Positions 10,515-24,800 of a stretch of DNA of 64,000 bases are shown piece by piece (the first letter of the stretch is position 1; every line of letters begins with the position of its first letter). The notes beneath the pieces were generated by a model. That model ran no database searches. It saw nothing but the letters and a program-made list of their open reading frames with translations, and was not told the DNA's origin. Origin of the DNA: Pelargonium tetragonum (lineage: Eukaryota > Streptophyta > Magnoliopsida > Geraniales > Geraniaceae); NCBI GenBank assembly GCA_036897445.1, contig JAYMTL010000002.1, positions 248,001 through 312,000 on the forward strand, written 5' to 3'. A program made the translations under genes and the position numbers.

Positions 10515-13500
10515 AGTTCTAATGCAAAGGGGCTTCATAGGAAGTAAAATCTTCCCGGTTTCTCATAGTGTCCCTTATTATGATTGTACCTTTATTAGCC
10601 TAAAGTTTTCTACTCGGTATAACCTTTAAAGCCGAAATAATAGGAGTAAGAGGTGTACTAGAAATTAGACTTTTTCTTAAATAGAATTATCCAAGCAACA
10701 AGACCTTTAAAAATCTTAGAGCTTTGTTTTATATTCTTACATATTCTTAAGGACGTATACCCCTGTCTTTCCTGGCAAGTTTTCCAATTCAATGTTTTCG
10801 AGTTTCTTTTTATTAAGGAGCGTGGTGCCTAGTAATTACATACGTAGGAGATTTGCCCTTAACCAATCAAGACTTTTTATTCTAGGAGGGCTTTCAGTTA
10901 AATGAAATGTAGGCGGGTAAGTTTTAGCAGTTGCTTAGCTATTAGTATAGTTATTGCCAAGATACCGAAAATAAGGAAGTTTTAATTAAAGAACTCCCTG
11001 AAAGTATAAGACTCAAGGAATCCCTGTATTGGAGAACTCTTCGAAGTACAAAAATTTTTATATAAGTACGAGGTAAGTCTCAAATTTCCTTGTAGGGCAC
11101 TCATATTTAGAGATTTTATAACTAGTTCTGCGGTTTTTTCATTGTAATAAGCAATAAATAGAGTACTAAAGCAAGCAAATTTTAGATATATAAATTAGGA
11201 GTCTGCAAGCTCTTTAGACTGGTATTTGTCTAGCCAAAACTCTATTCGACGAAAGTTACGGGAGAACGGTTATGTATAATAGGTATATAATCGCACAGCT
11301 TCTCCTTGATTTAATTGCATTTCTTTATACAAAGGAAACTAATTGAAATTGAGCATTATTTAGAGTTAGAGTATTCGGTTCTCCTAGCATTAGCACGGGA
11401 GATTCTTAGAGTCAATTTTACGGGCCCGATGGTTATAGATTGATTTTGACTTTATTACGGGTTACTAATCTAGACCTTTCATACAAGTAAGGTTACTGTA
11501 ACAGGATTTCGGCAAGCACTGTGTATTATTTGGCGATATTTTCTCTCTTTTTTATGGTTCTGAAAGGACAGTTAACAGTAGTTACTGAAACTCCTGATTA
11601 GTGGATCAAGGCAAACGCCTATATAGAATTTCATAATTACAGGACGGCTTCTATATTTAGTTAGAAAGGGCTGCGTCGTACCCGGAGAGGGGGTCCCCAG
11701 AAAATTTCGATATAATCATAAAACATACAGTAGATAAGGTTAACTTTAAGCCTCGCGAAGCACTAGAAAATAATGAACATGGGGAACCCATTATCTACTC
11801 ACTAACTAAAAGGGGTCACTTCACAAAGACTAAGAGGTATAACGGCACCTCCTAAAAATAACTTGATATAACTACATCTTGATATACACCGAAAAAGATG
11901 CCCTTTCTTTTTTAATCAAAAACCTGCCCGCCTAAACTACTTCTGTAAAAAATTTTTCTTCCTTATTCCTTATTAAGGATACTTCTATATGGGCCGCTAA
12001 GCATCACAAGTAAGAAAGTTCTCCAGCTCAAGCGCTCCGTGTTTTAATTCTTTTTCTAATCCCCTTAAGGGTTTCCTTGTATAAATCTCTTTGTGGAATA
12101 CTCCCAGTAATACTGTGAAAAAGCATTACCAAACCAAAAAAGTTAAAATGAGACCCTTTTTCAAAATCAAAATCTTTGTAACTTACAATCCCCTTGTCCA
12201 ACCTAACAAACAGCAGAAATAAGGATAGCCGGGAAACACTTAGCAATTCAATTTTACAACTGGAACTGTATAAGACTGATTAACGGGATCCTAAATCAAC
12301 TAGGATTTTGATAGCTTGACCCTACTTTTTTGAATACAACAGGAGGCTAGGAGACCCTTGTATATTTTACCAACCAACTACTTAAGTCAAAATCCCTCTT
12401 ATTCTAGGTCTGTACTTTATTAAGAAATTTGCAAAGCAAAGCCTTGTAAAAATTCTCTAAAACTTATAAGGGCTCCTATCGGCAAACTTTCCCCAAGAGC
12501 CTAAAAAAACTATATGAAAAGAAAAACATAGTAGTTTGAGTCTTTATACTTTAATAAGTTTGTGGTTCCTTATCTTTTTGTTAAACTATTGCTGTACGGG
12601 CTTTACCTACAAGGAAATTCGATACAATAAACTGTATATCGCTCTCTATTTTAACCAGGGTCCCTTTGTTTTAGTATTTGTAAAAAGCTTATCCTGAACC
12701 TAAAATTACGAAAACTTTCTTTTAACTAGGAAAGGGGCTGACATTATAATTAAAAATTACTGAATTCTTTTCCACTTTTTAGTCTTGATCTGGTTTACTA
12801 ATAAGGATTCGCTAGCGGCACTTTTTAATATTTAGATCCTGGTTCGTCAAAGGGCCTGAGAATTCGTTCATAACAAACTCGGATTACTACTAGGAGGTGT
12901 ACTTATAAGCTTATACTATAAAGGTCCTTAAAATATAAAAGGGAGCGAGCTTTAGAAGGTCTAACTGTTTCGTGCCTTGTCTATAGATATGGGGTTGGGA
13001 CTCCGTATTGATGACTGTGCATATAAAATTGTGTATTTTTTGGTAGGATACCCTAACAACTTAGAAAGGATTTTGCATATTAAACGCCAAAAACTTGAGT
13101 AAATTGGCTGGGCTTGTAAGAAAACAATTAGGTATAATGTATAATATAAGGTGCCCCTTAGTATTTCTTGTAAGGGATCCTATTACTTTTTGAAGCTAGT
13201 ACTTCTCACAAATTCTCGGAGTTCTTTAATTTAAAAATCTACTCCAGTCTACAGAGATTTAGGCAAGCCTTTAAGCATCTAGTCAGAATATATCATAAAT
13301 CCCAATTAACTTTTTACTGACAAAGGGCATCTCCTTTCAAAAGCAAGGATTCTATTATGAAAAGAACCAGGCCTCCTTCGTTGTAACACGAACCGCAAAA
13401 ACTACCCACTAATAACTGCGCGGTATAGTAAGATAGTATATAAAGTATATAACGGGTTTATCATAAAAAGAAATAGTTGACAACTTTTAAAGGGAGAGTT

Positions 13501-15425
13501 AAGGGAATTTTAATAAATTAGCCCAGGCCGCCTCCTGTCTTATTAATTCTACATCCTCGCTTGTAGTCTCTATATATCCTACAAAATACCGGGTTTTACT
13601 ACTATACCAAATCTAATATCTATAACTATAACGAAATTTTGTGCTTTTACAGAGAAGTTTTACTTCATAAAGATTATCCGCAGCTTTGTATGGACTCTTC
13701 TTTTGCTAGTTATGTTCTTATTTTTGAAGCTTTGGAGAATATAAAGCTTTTTTTTTCGAAATAAGATTAATTTATGCCTTATTAAGAGGGGGTCACGTGC
13801 ATTGGCTCAAGCAGCGGAGTAGGCTTGTATTCCTTACAGCGCCGAGTTTCCTAATTAGTTTTCTAATAGTTTCCTTATATGATGTAAGATTAAGCAAGGA
13901 AAGTAATCCTCGCCAATCGGGCAATCTCAATCTTTTACTTATAAAAGAGTTTCTAATCTGAATGAAGCTGACTTGACTAGTAACCCTTTTTTATTCTTTA
14001 TTATGGAACAAAGCTAGTTAGTTAGATATCCTTGATTTTTTGTTTAATTAGAAAAATGGGATGCCTTCTCGTGGACTAGACCCCGATAATTTTAGCTTCT
14101 TCTCCGTTATAAGAGTGATTCTTACTAACCTAACTTGTAGTAAGAAGTCTTTTAGCTCAGATAAAATAGGTAAAAGAAACGAGTGCCTATTATTAAAAGG
14201 TCTCTTTGAGTTTTTATTTGTTATTAAGTTTCTGGATACACTTTACCACACATCTTACATGGAGTAGTGTGCCTAGGTCCTCTTTAGATTTTTCCGTGTT
14301 TCTGTAATGCTGGGTTTTTATAATAGAAAGTTTTTGCGTAGTTCCACTGTAAACAAATAGCCAAGACCTAAAAAGAGGAAGTATAACTCACCACAATTGA
14401 AGCTATAATCTAAATTTTATACGAACGTTAATAAAAAGGAGACTTTTTTTTAAGTCTATAATTTCAAAAAAGAGGTTTATATGGCACTCATTTTTGTGTT
14501 CTATTTAGGAAAGGGTGAAATATTAATACTGGATTCAAGGAAGCTTATTCGAGATACAAATATTAGAAGACTGAGTCTCTCTGATTACTAAAATTGAGTT
14601 GTTCAATAATATCTATTTGGTACCCTTGCGAAACATCGAAGTCGGGTTCACTTTTTAATCGCGGATAAAAGGGGATATTACTCAAAAGTTTACAGAATGC
14701 ATTACGCTCTATCAACAACTACGCCTCTTTTTTTATTATTTGCCTTTTAAAAGCAAACTTGTATTGAATGGCAATTGACGTCCTGATTCGTGAATACTAT
14801 GGTGATATTAAGTTACCCTGTCGGTTTTCCGAAGAAGAAGACTTTTTCCAAAATTTTAGGCGTACAGCATGACCTTTCTTGAGGGTGCTTCGATTAGTAA
14901 AGTAGGCTTCCTCTTGGAATTAGCAAAAAAAGCACTAACCATAAACTAGAATGGAGAGCTCGAGGGAAACTCGTGAATTATATATGTCTTAAATAAGAAT
15001 CCATTTCCGTGTAAGTGACTCACAATCAGTACCAAAAAACGATTCTAATAAACCAAAAATTTCAATCATCCTAAAAAAATTCCTAATACCCGTAATAAAG
15101 GCAACAAGAAGACCTCTAGAGTCCAGGCTGCAAGAAGAGGAGTACAGTATACAGAGACTGGTTTTATAGAGAAGTAAGAAAGGTATGATATACAGGTATC
15201 GAAGATAGTAAGTCAATTCTTCAGGATTGTATTTCACCAAAACCCTAGCCTGCCTTTTCGGCCGTTTGAGAGAACTTCGTTGAAAATAGGATTTTTTCTA
15301 CCACCCTAACCGACTTAATTACTTGGTGTGACCCGATGGTGCGAAGTAAGTATTCTAGAAGTTGCTGAGTCAGTCATGTTTTATCGACTCAGCTTTTCGA
15401 AGTTTTCTCTATTAAAACCAAATAA
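10515..15425. other. No gene seen; AT-rich DNA
   Basis: No supportable gene. There is a near-perfect two-copy 10-base tandem at 10731-10749, a 7-base tandem (TCCTTAT) near 11960, and the palindromic CGGGCCCG near 11421-11428. Short open frames here are of chance length and show no motif. Confidence 0.5.
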
Positions 15426-15475
15426 TGCATGGATTTGAACCTTTGATACAAAGATTATAAAGACTTTGTTGCTAT
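15426..15475 (-). pseudogene. tRNA-like relic (T-arm and hairpin)
   Basis: On the minus strand a five-pair hairpin (CAAAG/CTTTG, 15449-15453 with 15464-15468) with a 10-base loop lies just upstream of GGTTCAAATCC (core 15432-15441). The T-stem pairs at three of five positions. The loop is too long for a normal anticodon loop and no acceptor stem is found. It is a possible broken tRNA of unknown identity, and chance assembly is a real alternative. Confidence 0.15.
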
Positions 15476-18400
15476 AACTAGGAAACAGTTCAGCTATATT
15501 ATAAAATAAGGGGAGAATAACCGGGCATTAGATCGGACTTAAGTTTATTGTCTATTCTATAGAGAGTGACTTCCTAAGGAAAAGTTACTAAATTAGGAAA
15601 AACATTTTATCAAAATAGTTAGGGGTTCGCCTATCCGTTTACTTCTCCTGAGGGGGGGCTAGCCCTTGTACATACTTCCTATAATTTAAGTTCGAGAGTG
15701 GGTTTTTATAATTAAATAGAATACGAGGTCAAGAATAAGTTTTAAAGAGAAAGACCAGTAAATCTACTTAGTTTGCAAAGGACAATTCGATTTTGTATTA
15801 GTATTATTCTTCCCTCATTAGGGGTCCCCATTAGTATAAAACCTGAATCCTATAGGGAAGGCCAAAAACTATCTTTAATTGAAAAGCCGCAGGTTCAAAT
15901 CAGGTTTTCTTGGTTAGAGACTCTTTGATATTCATTCTACTCTATTTGTTTGTTGAATTACAAAAGTTAAAATGCTTTCATTTTCTAAAAAAACAAGGCC
16001 CCCGTTTATAAGACGTCTTATTTGCAAAAGCATGAGTTAGTTTTTAAATTTAAAGGAGGCCCCTTGGATTTCTAAAATACTTGCTTGTTTTGGGGCAACA
16101 ATTTCTTGCAAAAAAGTTAACACAGATAGAGATTCTTTACGACGCAACACCCCGGAATTCCCTAAGAATTAATAGAATTTAGACCGTGTAAGCATCTTAT
16201 ATAGTTTGGCCCGAAGCACTTAAGCAGTTTGCTTGTAAATTGTGTAATAAAAATTAGAAATGACTTTGCGCGAAAACCTCAGTAAACTTGAATGAATAGG
16301 GAGATCTTTAAATGAAGAAAGTCTATATCCAGGATTTTTATTTGTATTGTAACTCAGTTTTCGGGGTTTCTTTGCTGAAACTAAGCCCCTTGAGATTTAT
16401 ACTAGGCCTGCCCTTTGAATAATATTTAATAGCTGCTCCATCCTATCCAGCTCAAAATGTGTTTCATTTTATCAAAACTCACAGAGGAAAGAAAAGGGGC
16501 CTTTACTATAGCTTCGGATCCCGCTTTTTGGTATTCAGGATTTCCATATACATAGCTATGCGCCGATATTTTTAGTTAATAAAGAGGCTTAAATACGTAA
16601 TAATCATGACCATTTGTCGTATTTCTGCTTTCATGAGATTTAACCTTAGTTGTTCTAGAAAAATATTCAGTCAAACAGGAACTTTTGGTTCAAGGAAAAA
16701 GAAGTCAACTCTAGGACTTATGGATTTGCGAAAAAAGGGACCTGCAATAGCCGTAAAAAATGAAATGAAAGGCTTTCCTAATACTGTACCGAAAAAGTTG
16801 CACTATCCCTCGTCTGTAGTTTGTTTCTTAAAAATAGGATAAGCTAAACCTTTCCTGAATAAAAAACAGAAATTGAATTTTATTTTGTAGGAGTCATTTT
16901 CATAATAAGACCCTGCCTCCTTTTATTTGAAATTTCTTGGGGGTTTAGAAAAACCTTTAATAGACAACAAGAGCCTTCTTGCATAAGCCTTACCTTAACT
17001 TTACTATTCGACGCCGAGAGTTTTGTTATACTAAGTTATGCTATACCTTTTTTGAATAAATGTCCTTTATTCGAGCTCAAATATTTCTAAATAGGCGCAA
17101 TTCTATGTCAAACATTTTACTAAGTATTATTAAAAGTCCAGTTTATATTCCTTCAAGTTTTTGTAGAAATTAACTTATAATCAAGAAAACTTCTATTACA
17201 GTATACCTCAGTCCTCTCCTTTCAACCAGAATCCTTTGGAAATAGATACTTGATCTGAAACGGCAAGAAGTTGCTCTAGCTAATTAAGACAAACCAGAGA
17301 GATCCGGGCGATTCCTTACAACGTTGTAAAGATAAAAAAGGGAAACCGTTCAGGATTGATGACTTAAAACCTGATAGAAGGCTTTGCAAAAGCGGGACTC
17401 TCTAACTAAACTAAAGAATTTCCACCTTAACAAGTAAACTTGAAGAAAAAGGAGTGCCTTGGCAATTTTAGAGCCTAATTTAAGGGTTTTATTATTAGTT
17501 AGTTAATAAAGTTCTCGGTATTATTCACGGGTTACATATTAAGCATACGCTTTTTAAGGCTATCAGAAATCCTTTTTACTCGAGCCGGCTAGAATACGAA
17601 ATACAAACGTACACTTTAGCTTTATGTATATTTTAGGGCCTCTCTTCCTTCATTCTAAATTTCCTTTTTCATTTACCAATAGTATTGAGATTTTAGTCTT
17701 TATGGAACAAGATTAAGCTTATACCTGATTAGCGGTTTTAGCAAGCCTCAGCCACTCCTAATATAGTGAAACTTAGCAACAAGGCGTCTCCTTATTGATA
17801 TTCAAATAACCCCTCAGCTTTACTTTTAAATAAATCCAGTAATAAAGGGCTGGAGTCGCGCTCTATTAATAGAAAGACCCTTTATAACATTAAGACTTTT
17901 AGAATACGGGAATGTTAAAAATAGGGTAGCGGATTTCTTTAGTCTAAGGGGATAGGTTTACCTGTTATTACTAAGGGGAGGACAGAGCTTTGTAGTATAG
18001 AGGATGGTTGTGCCTGACTGCGACGGAACAAAAGGGAACCCTTCTACTTTTAGGCCTAGGATAGACCCAACTTTCCTCGCAGCTAAACCTGCTTTCCTAT
18101 ATACGCATAACTTTCTTAGCCTCTCGTATGAGCCCTTTGTCTTGATACCCCTTCTAGCAATATCTTCATAGCTTTGTTATGAGTCTTTATGGTAGCTACT
18201 CTATTCTTACTATCCTTTTTAGTATAGTAACAGGTAGTGTATAGTTGTATTACGTGCCATAGTCTTAAGGAAAGGATAATACTTCTTTGTATAAAAATGA
18301 AAGCGAAATAAACGCTTAGGTTGGAATAAATAAGATTCCCTTAGAATTAAGTGTTATAGTGATGCAAACTTAATTAACTATATAGACATTAGAGCTCTAG

Positions 18401-18798
18401 CCTTTTTTTTTCTTAAACAATAAGATAAGATCTTTTGGTGAAGCCGCCTACTTAACTAAATAGACTGAATTTATGGCTGGCCCTACCCTATAGGAGATAT
18501 AAAAAAGTTCAAAGTAAAAAAAGGGGGTTCGCGAGGATATCACTGAGTGACACTTGGGGAAATAAGAGTTTGATTAAGATTATAGGGTTACACTATTAAA
18601 AGTTTAAAAGCTCCGAATTCGTCTATTAGCGAAGCATTTACTCACTATCAGACCCAGCAATTATCTACACTCTCTGAAGAAAGTTTGGTAGTAAGTTCTA
18701 GGAGTTTCTGTTAACTTTTGTTAAAGTTTATACTGTAAATTCCTATTAATTAAAAACTCCTTTATATCCTTTAAGCTCTCCATTTCGTAAGCTTGCTC
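15476..18798. other. No gene seen; AT-rich DNA
   Basis: No supportable gene. Another GGTTCAAATC core lies at 15892-15901 with a poorly paired T-stem and no D-arm upstream. An ATG-started 78-codon frame at 16606 is Lys/Ser/Gly-rich and of chance length, with no recognised motif. Confidence 0.5.
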
Positions 18799-18860
18799 TA
18801 TTTAACTTAGCAGTTAGAGCATAGCTTTCTGCGAGAGTCCTTGGTTCAAATTGAAAAGTA
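18799..18860 (+). pseudogene. tRNA-like relic, elongator Met-like
   Basis: This is the best tRNA resemblance in the window. From memory of plastid tRNA-Met(CAU), similarity runs the full length: TTAACT-AG start of the D-arm, GTTAGAG end of the D-arm, a GCTTTC segment where the anticodon loop should begin, GAGAGTC variable region and TTGGTTCAAAT T-arm. About three bases covering the anticodon appear to be missing, so CAU is not present. The T-stem pairs at three of five positions, the D-stem is imperfect and the acceptor stem pairs at about four of seven. I take it as a decayed tRNA gene. The comparison is by memory, not by alignment software. Confidence 0.35.
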
Positions 18861-21800
18861 ACCCATCAGTTCTTTTTTTGCTTCTATTATCTATTATAAT
18901 GGTTCCCTCAAAACTAAATAAAGCCCAAAGCTACTCTGGATAGATACTAAAAAAAGGATTTGAGTTTACAAATAGTATATAATATATTATATGAGAGCTC
19001 GGTAAGTCCTTTTTTTCGCTTTAAGGGCCCTATCATTGCTTCAACTAAAACTGGACAAGACATTCAAATTGCTAAGTATTATTGAATAACTGAATCTTAA
19101 CGAATACCTTACAAAGTAAAGTATAAGTAGTAAGTACGCGAGCCGTAGCATGCTTCTTTTTTTTTGGTAAGCGTTATCTTGTTTGTTACTATTGATACTC
19201 AGTTCAGACAGAAATGTTTATCGAATTTAGCTTTATCTTTATATATAGAAAAAAGGCTTTGTATTTTCAGGGGGTTTCGGGAAGCAGGATAGCTAAGGTA
19301 TACCATTAAAAATTTTTTCTTAGACTATTATACCTATAAATAAAGGAAGATTCTACTGCAAGGGTATTCTCTAGTAAGAGTAAGGTAGAAAAGTAGTGTA
19401 AAGATACCAACTAACTAGTCAAAATAAGGCTAAAAAACCTAGGACTTAACCTTCTGCGAAATCAAAGCATATAAATTAAAAATAGGATTTATCCTGTTTT
19501 ACAATGCACCAAATTGCAGTTACCGCCCCAGGCTTTCTTATTTATAGAATTCCAATATTAGAGTGTTCCTAGGTTATACTAGTGATATGTAATTAATGTT
19601 CCTGTCTCATGGGTAAATTAAAAGGCCTTTCTTTTGTTATTTTATTTCTTTTTTAGATTGATCTTGGCTCAATAAATAAAGGGATAGCTCTAAATAGGGG
19701 TTAACACAGGAATCTTGCCTATAAATTGTAGGAACTACTAAAAAAGAGAAATACTGTATTTTAGTTGGTTTATAATAAGGACTTCCTTTTAATATGGAGT
19801 GCCTCAGCTCGGAAAAGACTATGGATGAGTTCAAAATCGTAGTACTTTGCATCCGTTTAGTACATTTTTCAAATTTCTTTTAATACCTGCTAAGGAATAT
19901 ATTATACTTATATAATAAATTTCGGATGGCTTTTGCTACCACCTATTGTGTCTGACTTATCCACTCTTCTCTGATTATGAGAAATTAGAGCTGCCCAGTA
20001 TACTAAAAAGTTTAAGCCGAGTCGGGTTAATTCAAAAGGCTTCCTTTATTATAATTAGAAATTTTAGAGCGATATGCCCTTGTTATTACAACTTGTTTTG
20101 TAAAAAGGTCCTGAACGGCTTCTTTTCTTTACTTTAAATAAAGGGTTGTAAAAACTGATTAGGCAGGTGTTCTTAATCCTTGGTTCGGAAAAGTAAGTTA
20201 AAAGTGCAGCCTTTTTTATGATACTTACTACAAAAGGTTACCATATAAAACCCCTTTTATTAAACTTTAGTTTATGTATATAGGCAGTCTTGTTAAGGCG
20301 CTTATATTTTTTTGTAATATAATAAAGAAAGACATCTAATCTAAAAAGAGTTGTAATTTGTAACTCGGGTATAAGTATAACAAGAACTCTTTGTTCTATA
20401 AAAAACAGGCTAGTAAGACTAACACGAGCTTTCCCGAAGTGCAAGATCAGATAAAGTATTCTAAAGTTTTTGAATTTAACTACTGGAGCTACTTTTAGTT
20501 TAGGAGTTTTTAGAATCTAATGCGCTAGCCTGGGTATACTTCAATATATTGAGGAAAATCCCCTATTTCGTTTCACAGGGGCACATAAAAACAAAAATAA
20601 GCGCGTTTATTTATTATATAATAAGATTTCATGTATACATAAAAATATAGGTATTGGTTTAAGACTCGTGAATAATTATTAAGGCGAGGTTGTGCTTAAC
20701 ATATTTTGGGATATTCCCTTCCTCTTCAGATACAAAGGTATCGCAGATAATGAAAGGAATTTTTTAAGCAGAATTAACCCCCAGTCATGATTTCATTCTT
20801 AAATTTCCTCTTAAAGCAGAAAGGGGCGTCTCATATTATAGGATTAAAAAGGAAACTTTTGTACTTATAATAACCCACTAGAGTTCTATATCATTCTTAT
20901 TAGCAAGATATTTCCTTATATCTCTTTCCATAAAAATTCTATAAAAAATACAGAGGTCCTCTTTGATTTTGAGCTATGCTAGCTCTTTCAAATGAGATCT
21001 GTCTAATCCTAAATAACTCATATGAAGTAAAAATTTAACTTGATTGATATTGCTTCGGATAAAAGAAATAGGGCCCTATAAACTCCAATACCCTTTAAGT
21101 TTTAAGTTTCTTCGCAGTATTCACAAGAAGCTTTACCTTTTGCTATAACACGGAAGTTTGAACCGAGCTAGATCTCCGCATTATCTCAGACAGGGGTATT
21201 ATATGTAATCCGATCTCCCAATCTAAATTAAAGAAATATACTTAAAAAATGAAAGGAAGACTCATTTTTCTTATGCAACAGCCGTCTATATCCGAAATAC
21301 ATTAGTAAAGACAGTGTTATAACTTCAAGTACAGAATAGGGGCTGCTCTTTTGTTGGAGCTATAGAAAGACCTTTTTAGCTTTTTTGTTGATTTGAATTT
21401 TTTCAGTTCAGTAGAGAGTCTAAAAGGGTCTAAATAAAAAAGTATCTGCCAGAGCTTTAGGTAAGTGAATGCGGGACTTACAATTATTCTTTTGAAAAAG
21501 AACTTCAGAACCTTAAATGATTTTCTAGAGCAAGTTGCGGGTATCCCCTAGTTTTTTTTTAAAGGAATCAAAAGGGTAGGAAAGTGGGAAGGCGTACGGG
21601 TAAAAGGCTCATTTGAGGAACCTTAAATACTTGTTATCCTCTGTGCTGTACGGGATTGCTGCAATAATTTAAAAAACTAGTTCTTGTGCTCGTATAAAAT
21701 CTAATCCACGAGTACTTTCAAATATCTGTTTAGAGAGTGATTTTGTAGAGCGGCTCAATCCAAAGCAATCTACTCATTTTTATAGTGGTTTATAGGTCTT

Positions 21801-24800
21801 GATATTCAAATTCTAGTATTATTTTAGGTTTTTAGAAGTACTTGTATTTTTTTTGCTATTATATTTATAGAAGTCTCGAGCCTGGTAAAGAATGGAAAAT
21901 GAATAGGTTTGTACTGTCTAATACATCCATAGGAGCTGAGTGAAACATATGTCAAGTTAAGGGTCAGTGACAAAAAGGGGAGGGGTTGTCAAATCCTGCT
22001 ATATGGGACTGAAATAGGGAGCTTTCCCACCCTTAAAATTTTTGTACATAACTCCCGAGTTATTAAAAATGTCATTTTATTTTCACTTAGAAAAAGCTCC
22101 TACTTTATTAATGAAAAAAGGGATACTTAATAGTTTATACTTAGCAAAAAGGAGTTCTACTTTCCTTTAAGGACCTATTTCAGCTACTCAATAGGTTATT
22201 CTTATAAAAATCCTTTCAGTAGTGCTTTTACATCATAGAATTATAAGACAAACCAAATACACTGGAAATTCCCTCAGGTCCGGAAACCGAAACTGGGTCT
22301 AATTTTTAATAATGAACAAATCTATACTTTATAACCCTGCCTTGCGCTAGGGTAACTCATATAGAAAAAAGGGGGCAGAGTGCTAAGGTCTAGCATCCAC
22401 AGTCTTTATTTACTAATGTAGGGTCCTCTTGAATGGAAAAGTTAGTATAATATAAAAGTATCCTGCCTATTAATTGTAAAAAAAAATCAACTTTGTAGCC
22501 ACAAAAAGGGGTCTCTTAATTAAAGCCCTTTGCCGCAAAACTATTAACACTAACCTAAGAGCTTCGCCCAAGAGTTAAGAGGTTTACATACTGCCATACC
22601 CTGGACTTTTTTTTACTCACTCCACTTAGGGTATACTTTTAATCTAGTGCCGTCTCGCTTTAGTATGTGACTTCCATATTCATAATTCATAAAAAAGCTT
22701 CCTAAGATAATTATGATTCTTCAGGGTAAGTGCTACTCCACTAAAAATTCCAGGAATTAAGAACTATCAAAGAGAAAACTCCCGGCTTCTTAGTTAGACA
22801 CGGTATTGTTACAAAAAGCCCGAATAAATATATCTCTGAAGAAAAAAAAGGATCGGGCAAATCTCACCAACTTCTTATTTCAAGAAGTACTTAAAAATTT
22901 CAAAGAATGCTAAAAGTCTTTATGTCCTATGAAAGGGCCCTTAATTAGAGACTATGCTTGTATTATTAGTTCCTTTTTCTAAGTATATTCAGATGTTGAA
23001 CCTCAGGCATATCTTAACGAGTATACTAGGGATCCACTTTTATCAAAATCTCACAAGTAAAAAAGCTCTCTTATTAGCCATAAAAGAAAAGTAAAGGTAC
23101 AGCAATGAGTATTTATTCTATTTAAGTACTTTTCTTACCGACTTCAAGGACCCCTAAAGACTCTTAAATTTAGCGAGCATGTTCTCGTAGGTATAACCCA
23201 AAGCATTCCTCCTTTCCCTTTGTATTGCTCCCTGTTAAAAAGGGGGTGTAATTGCAAAGTATTTACAAGGGTTTCGCTCAAAATTAGATGTAAAAAGTTT
23301 CCCATCTGTTTCATATACACTAAGGGGTGTCAGAATTCTTATAAAAAATTTATCTTAGGCACATCCGTTACTAACTGGAGCCAACGTCTTCATGAACGCG
23401 TTAGAAGGCTAAAAAGAGACTCAATTCTAGTAAAGAACAAGTAAAAAGACGGACGAGAACCTGAAATGAAATAGGATATCGGTAGGGGTTAAGGGGGCTC
23501 CTATCAAAAGGGATAAAACTCGCAAGTAAGAACATTTTTTAGTCAGTGTTTTAGTTTACGTTGAAAAAGAAGTACCGAGGAACCGAGATTTTATACTCCC
23601 AAAAGTTTTTTCTACCTTTTTTTGAGAAAGCTTTCAATAATTTGTATTTACCAGAGCTTTCTTTGGGGCTAGAAAACTTTTCTTTGGATTTGTACTAGCT
23701 CTTATACTCTTACTCTTAAAGGACCCCTTATTCTTACTTGAAACACCAAGACACTTTATTCAATAAGCCGGGATTTAATACTAAAACAGAAAGAAGTCTC
23801 CTTTCACTTTTTAAATGCTTTGGAAAGCCCCTCCTTACTGAGGATTTCCTTAGCTTGCTCTTGGCTTTTATAAAAAGTCAATTACTCTTGTTCCCTGTAG
23901 TTACTCGTGTATAGAGAAACGAATCCTTATAGAGTTTTTTTAAGTACACATACGTTATAGCCACCAATGGCTTATTCCTTGCTTTTGTATTACCTTATCT
24001 GCGATACCTGCGTTTTACGAGCTAGACACCTTATTTCTATCTTCTTAGGAGTCTTGATACCTCTAGCTAAAGTCTTAAACATTAGTAGACCTTACTTAGA
24101 AAACCCGGATTAGAAGCAAACAAGCTTGATTTTAGTTCTTTCTTCTTTAGTAATACCTTAACCTTAAGTTCTAGAACTACAAAAAAGAAGATAATTCAAT
24201 AACAGCTAACTAACAGGCACAGGGTTTTAGGAACTTCTCCTGTCACAAAAAACAGATCAGATATCAAACTCCTAGCCCACTTACTCGTAAGAAAGAGGCA
24301 TTTTGACTTGGGATCTCTAAAGGGCAAATGTGGGTTTGGTCTTTTCACTATATAGTGAACGGAAAGATTTTAGAATTGTTCCTTAAAAACTTTTCTAGTA
24401 GCTTTTTCTATCTTAGTTAATTGAAATCAGTTCATGTAAAACCTAAAATGAGTCTAGCATGTCTATAAATTCCGGATTGCCAGGGAAACCCGTGGACTAC
24501 CCTTGCTTTGTCATTTAATGGAAAATGCGTTTGCTCATTTCTTTTTTTAAGGAATGCTTGGGGCAGACATCTTACTTTTGGTTTAACTCGAGCAAAGAGG
24601 TTTCATAACTTATAAATTTTAATTGAGAGCCTCACAAGGGACTCTTTTACCGCCCGGTATTAAAATATGAAAAGTATTTGAGCCAAAAATACGGCTTATA
24701 AAAAACCCTTCTACTGTAATTACACATTCTACAATAGACTTGGATTTTGCACTTAACCTAAAAAGGGGAAACTTTTATTCTTCTTAATAAAAGTCTAGTA

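Noticed and set aside
24649-24661. CCGCCCGGT string recalling the 3' end of small-subunit rRNA
   Set aside because: The neighbouring conserved rRNA sequence is absent and no other rRNA landmark is found in the window.
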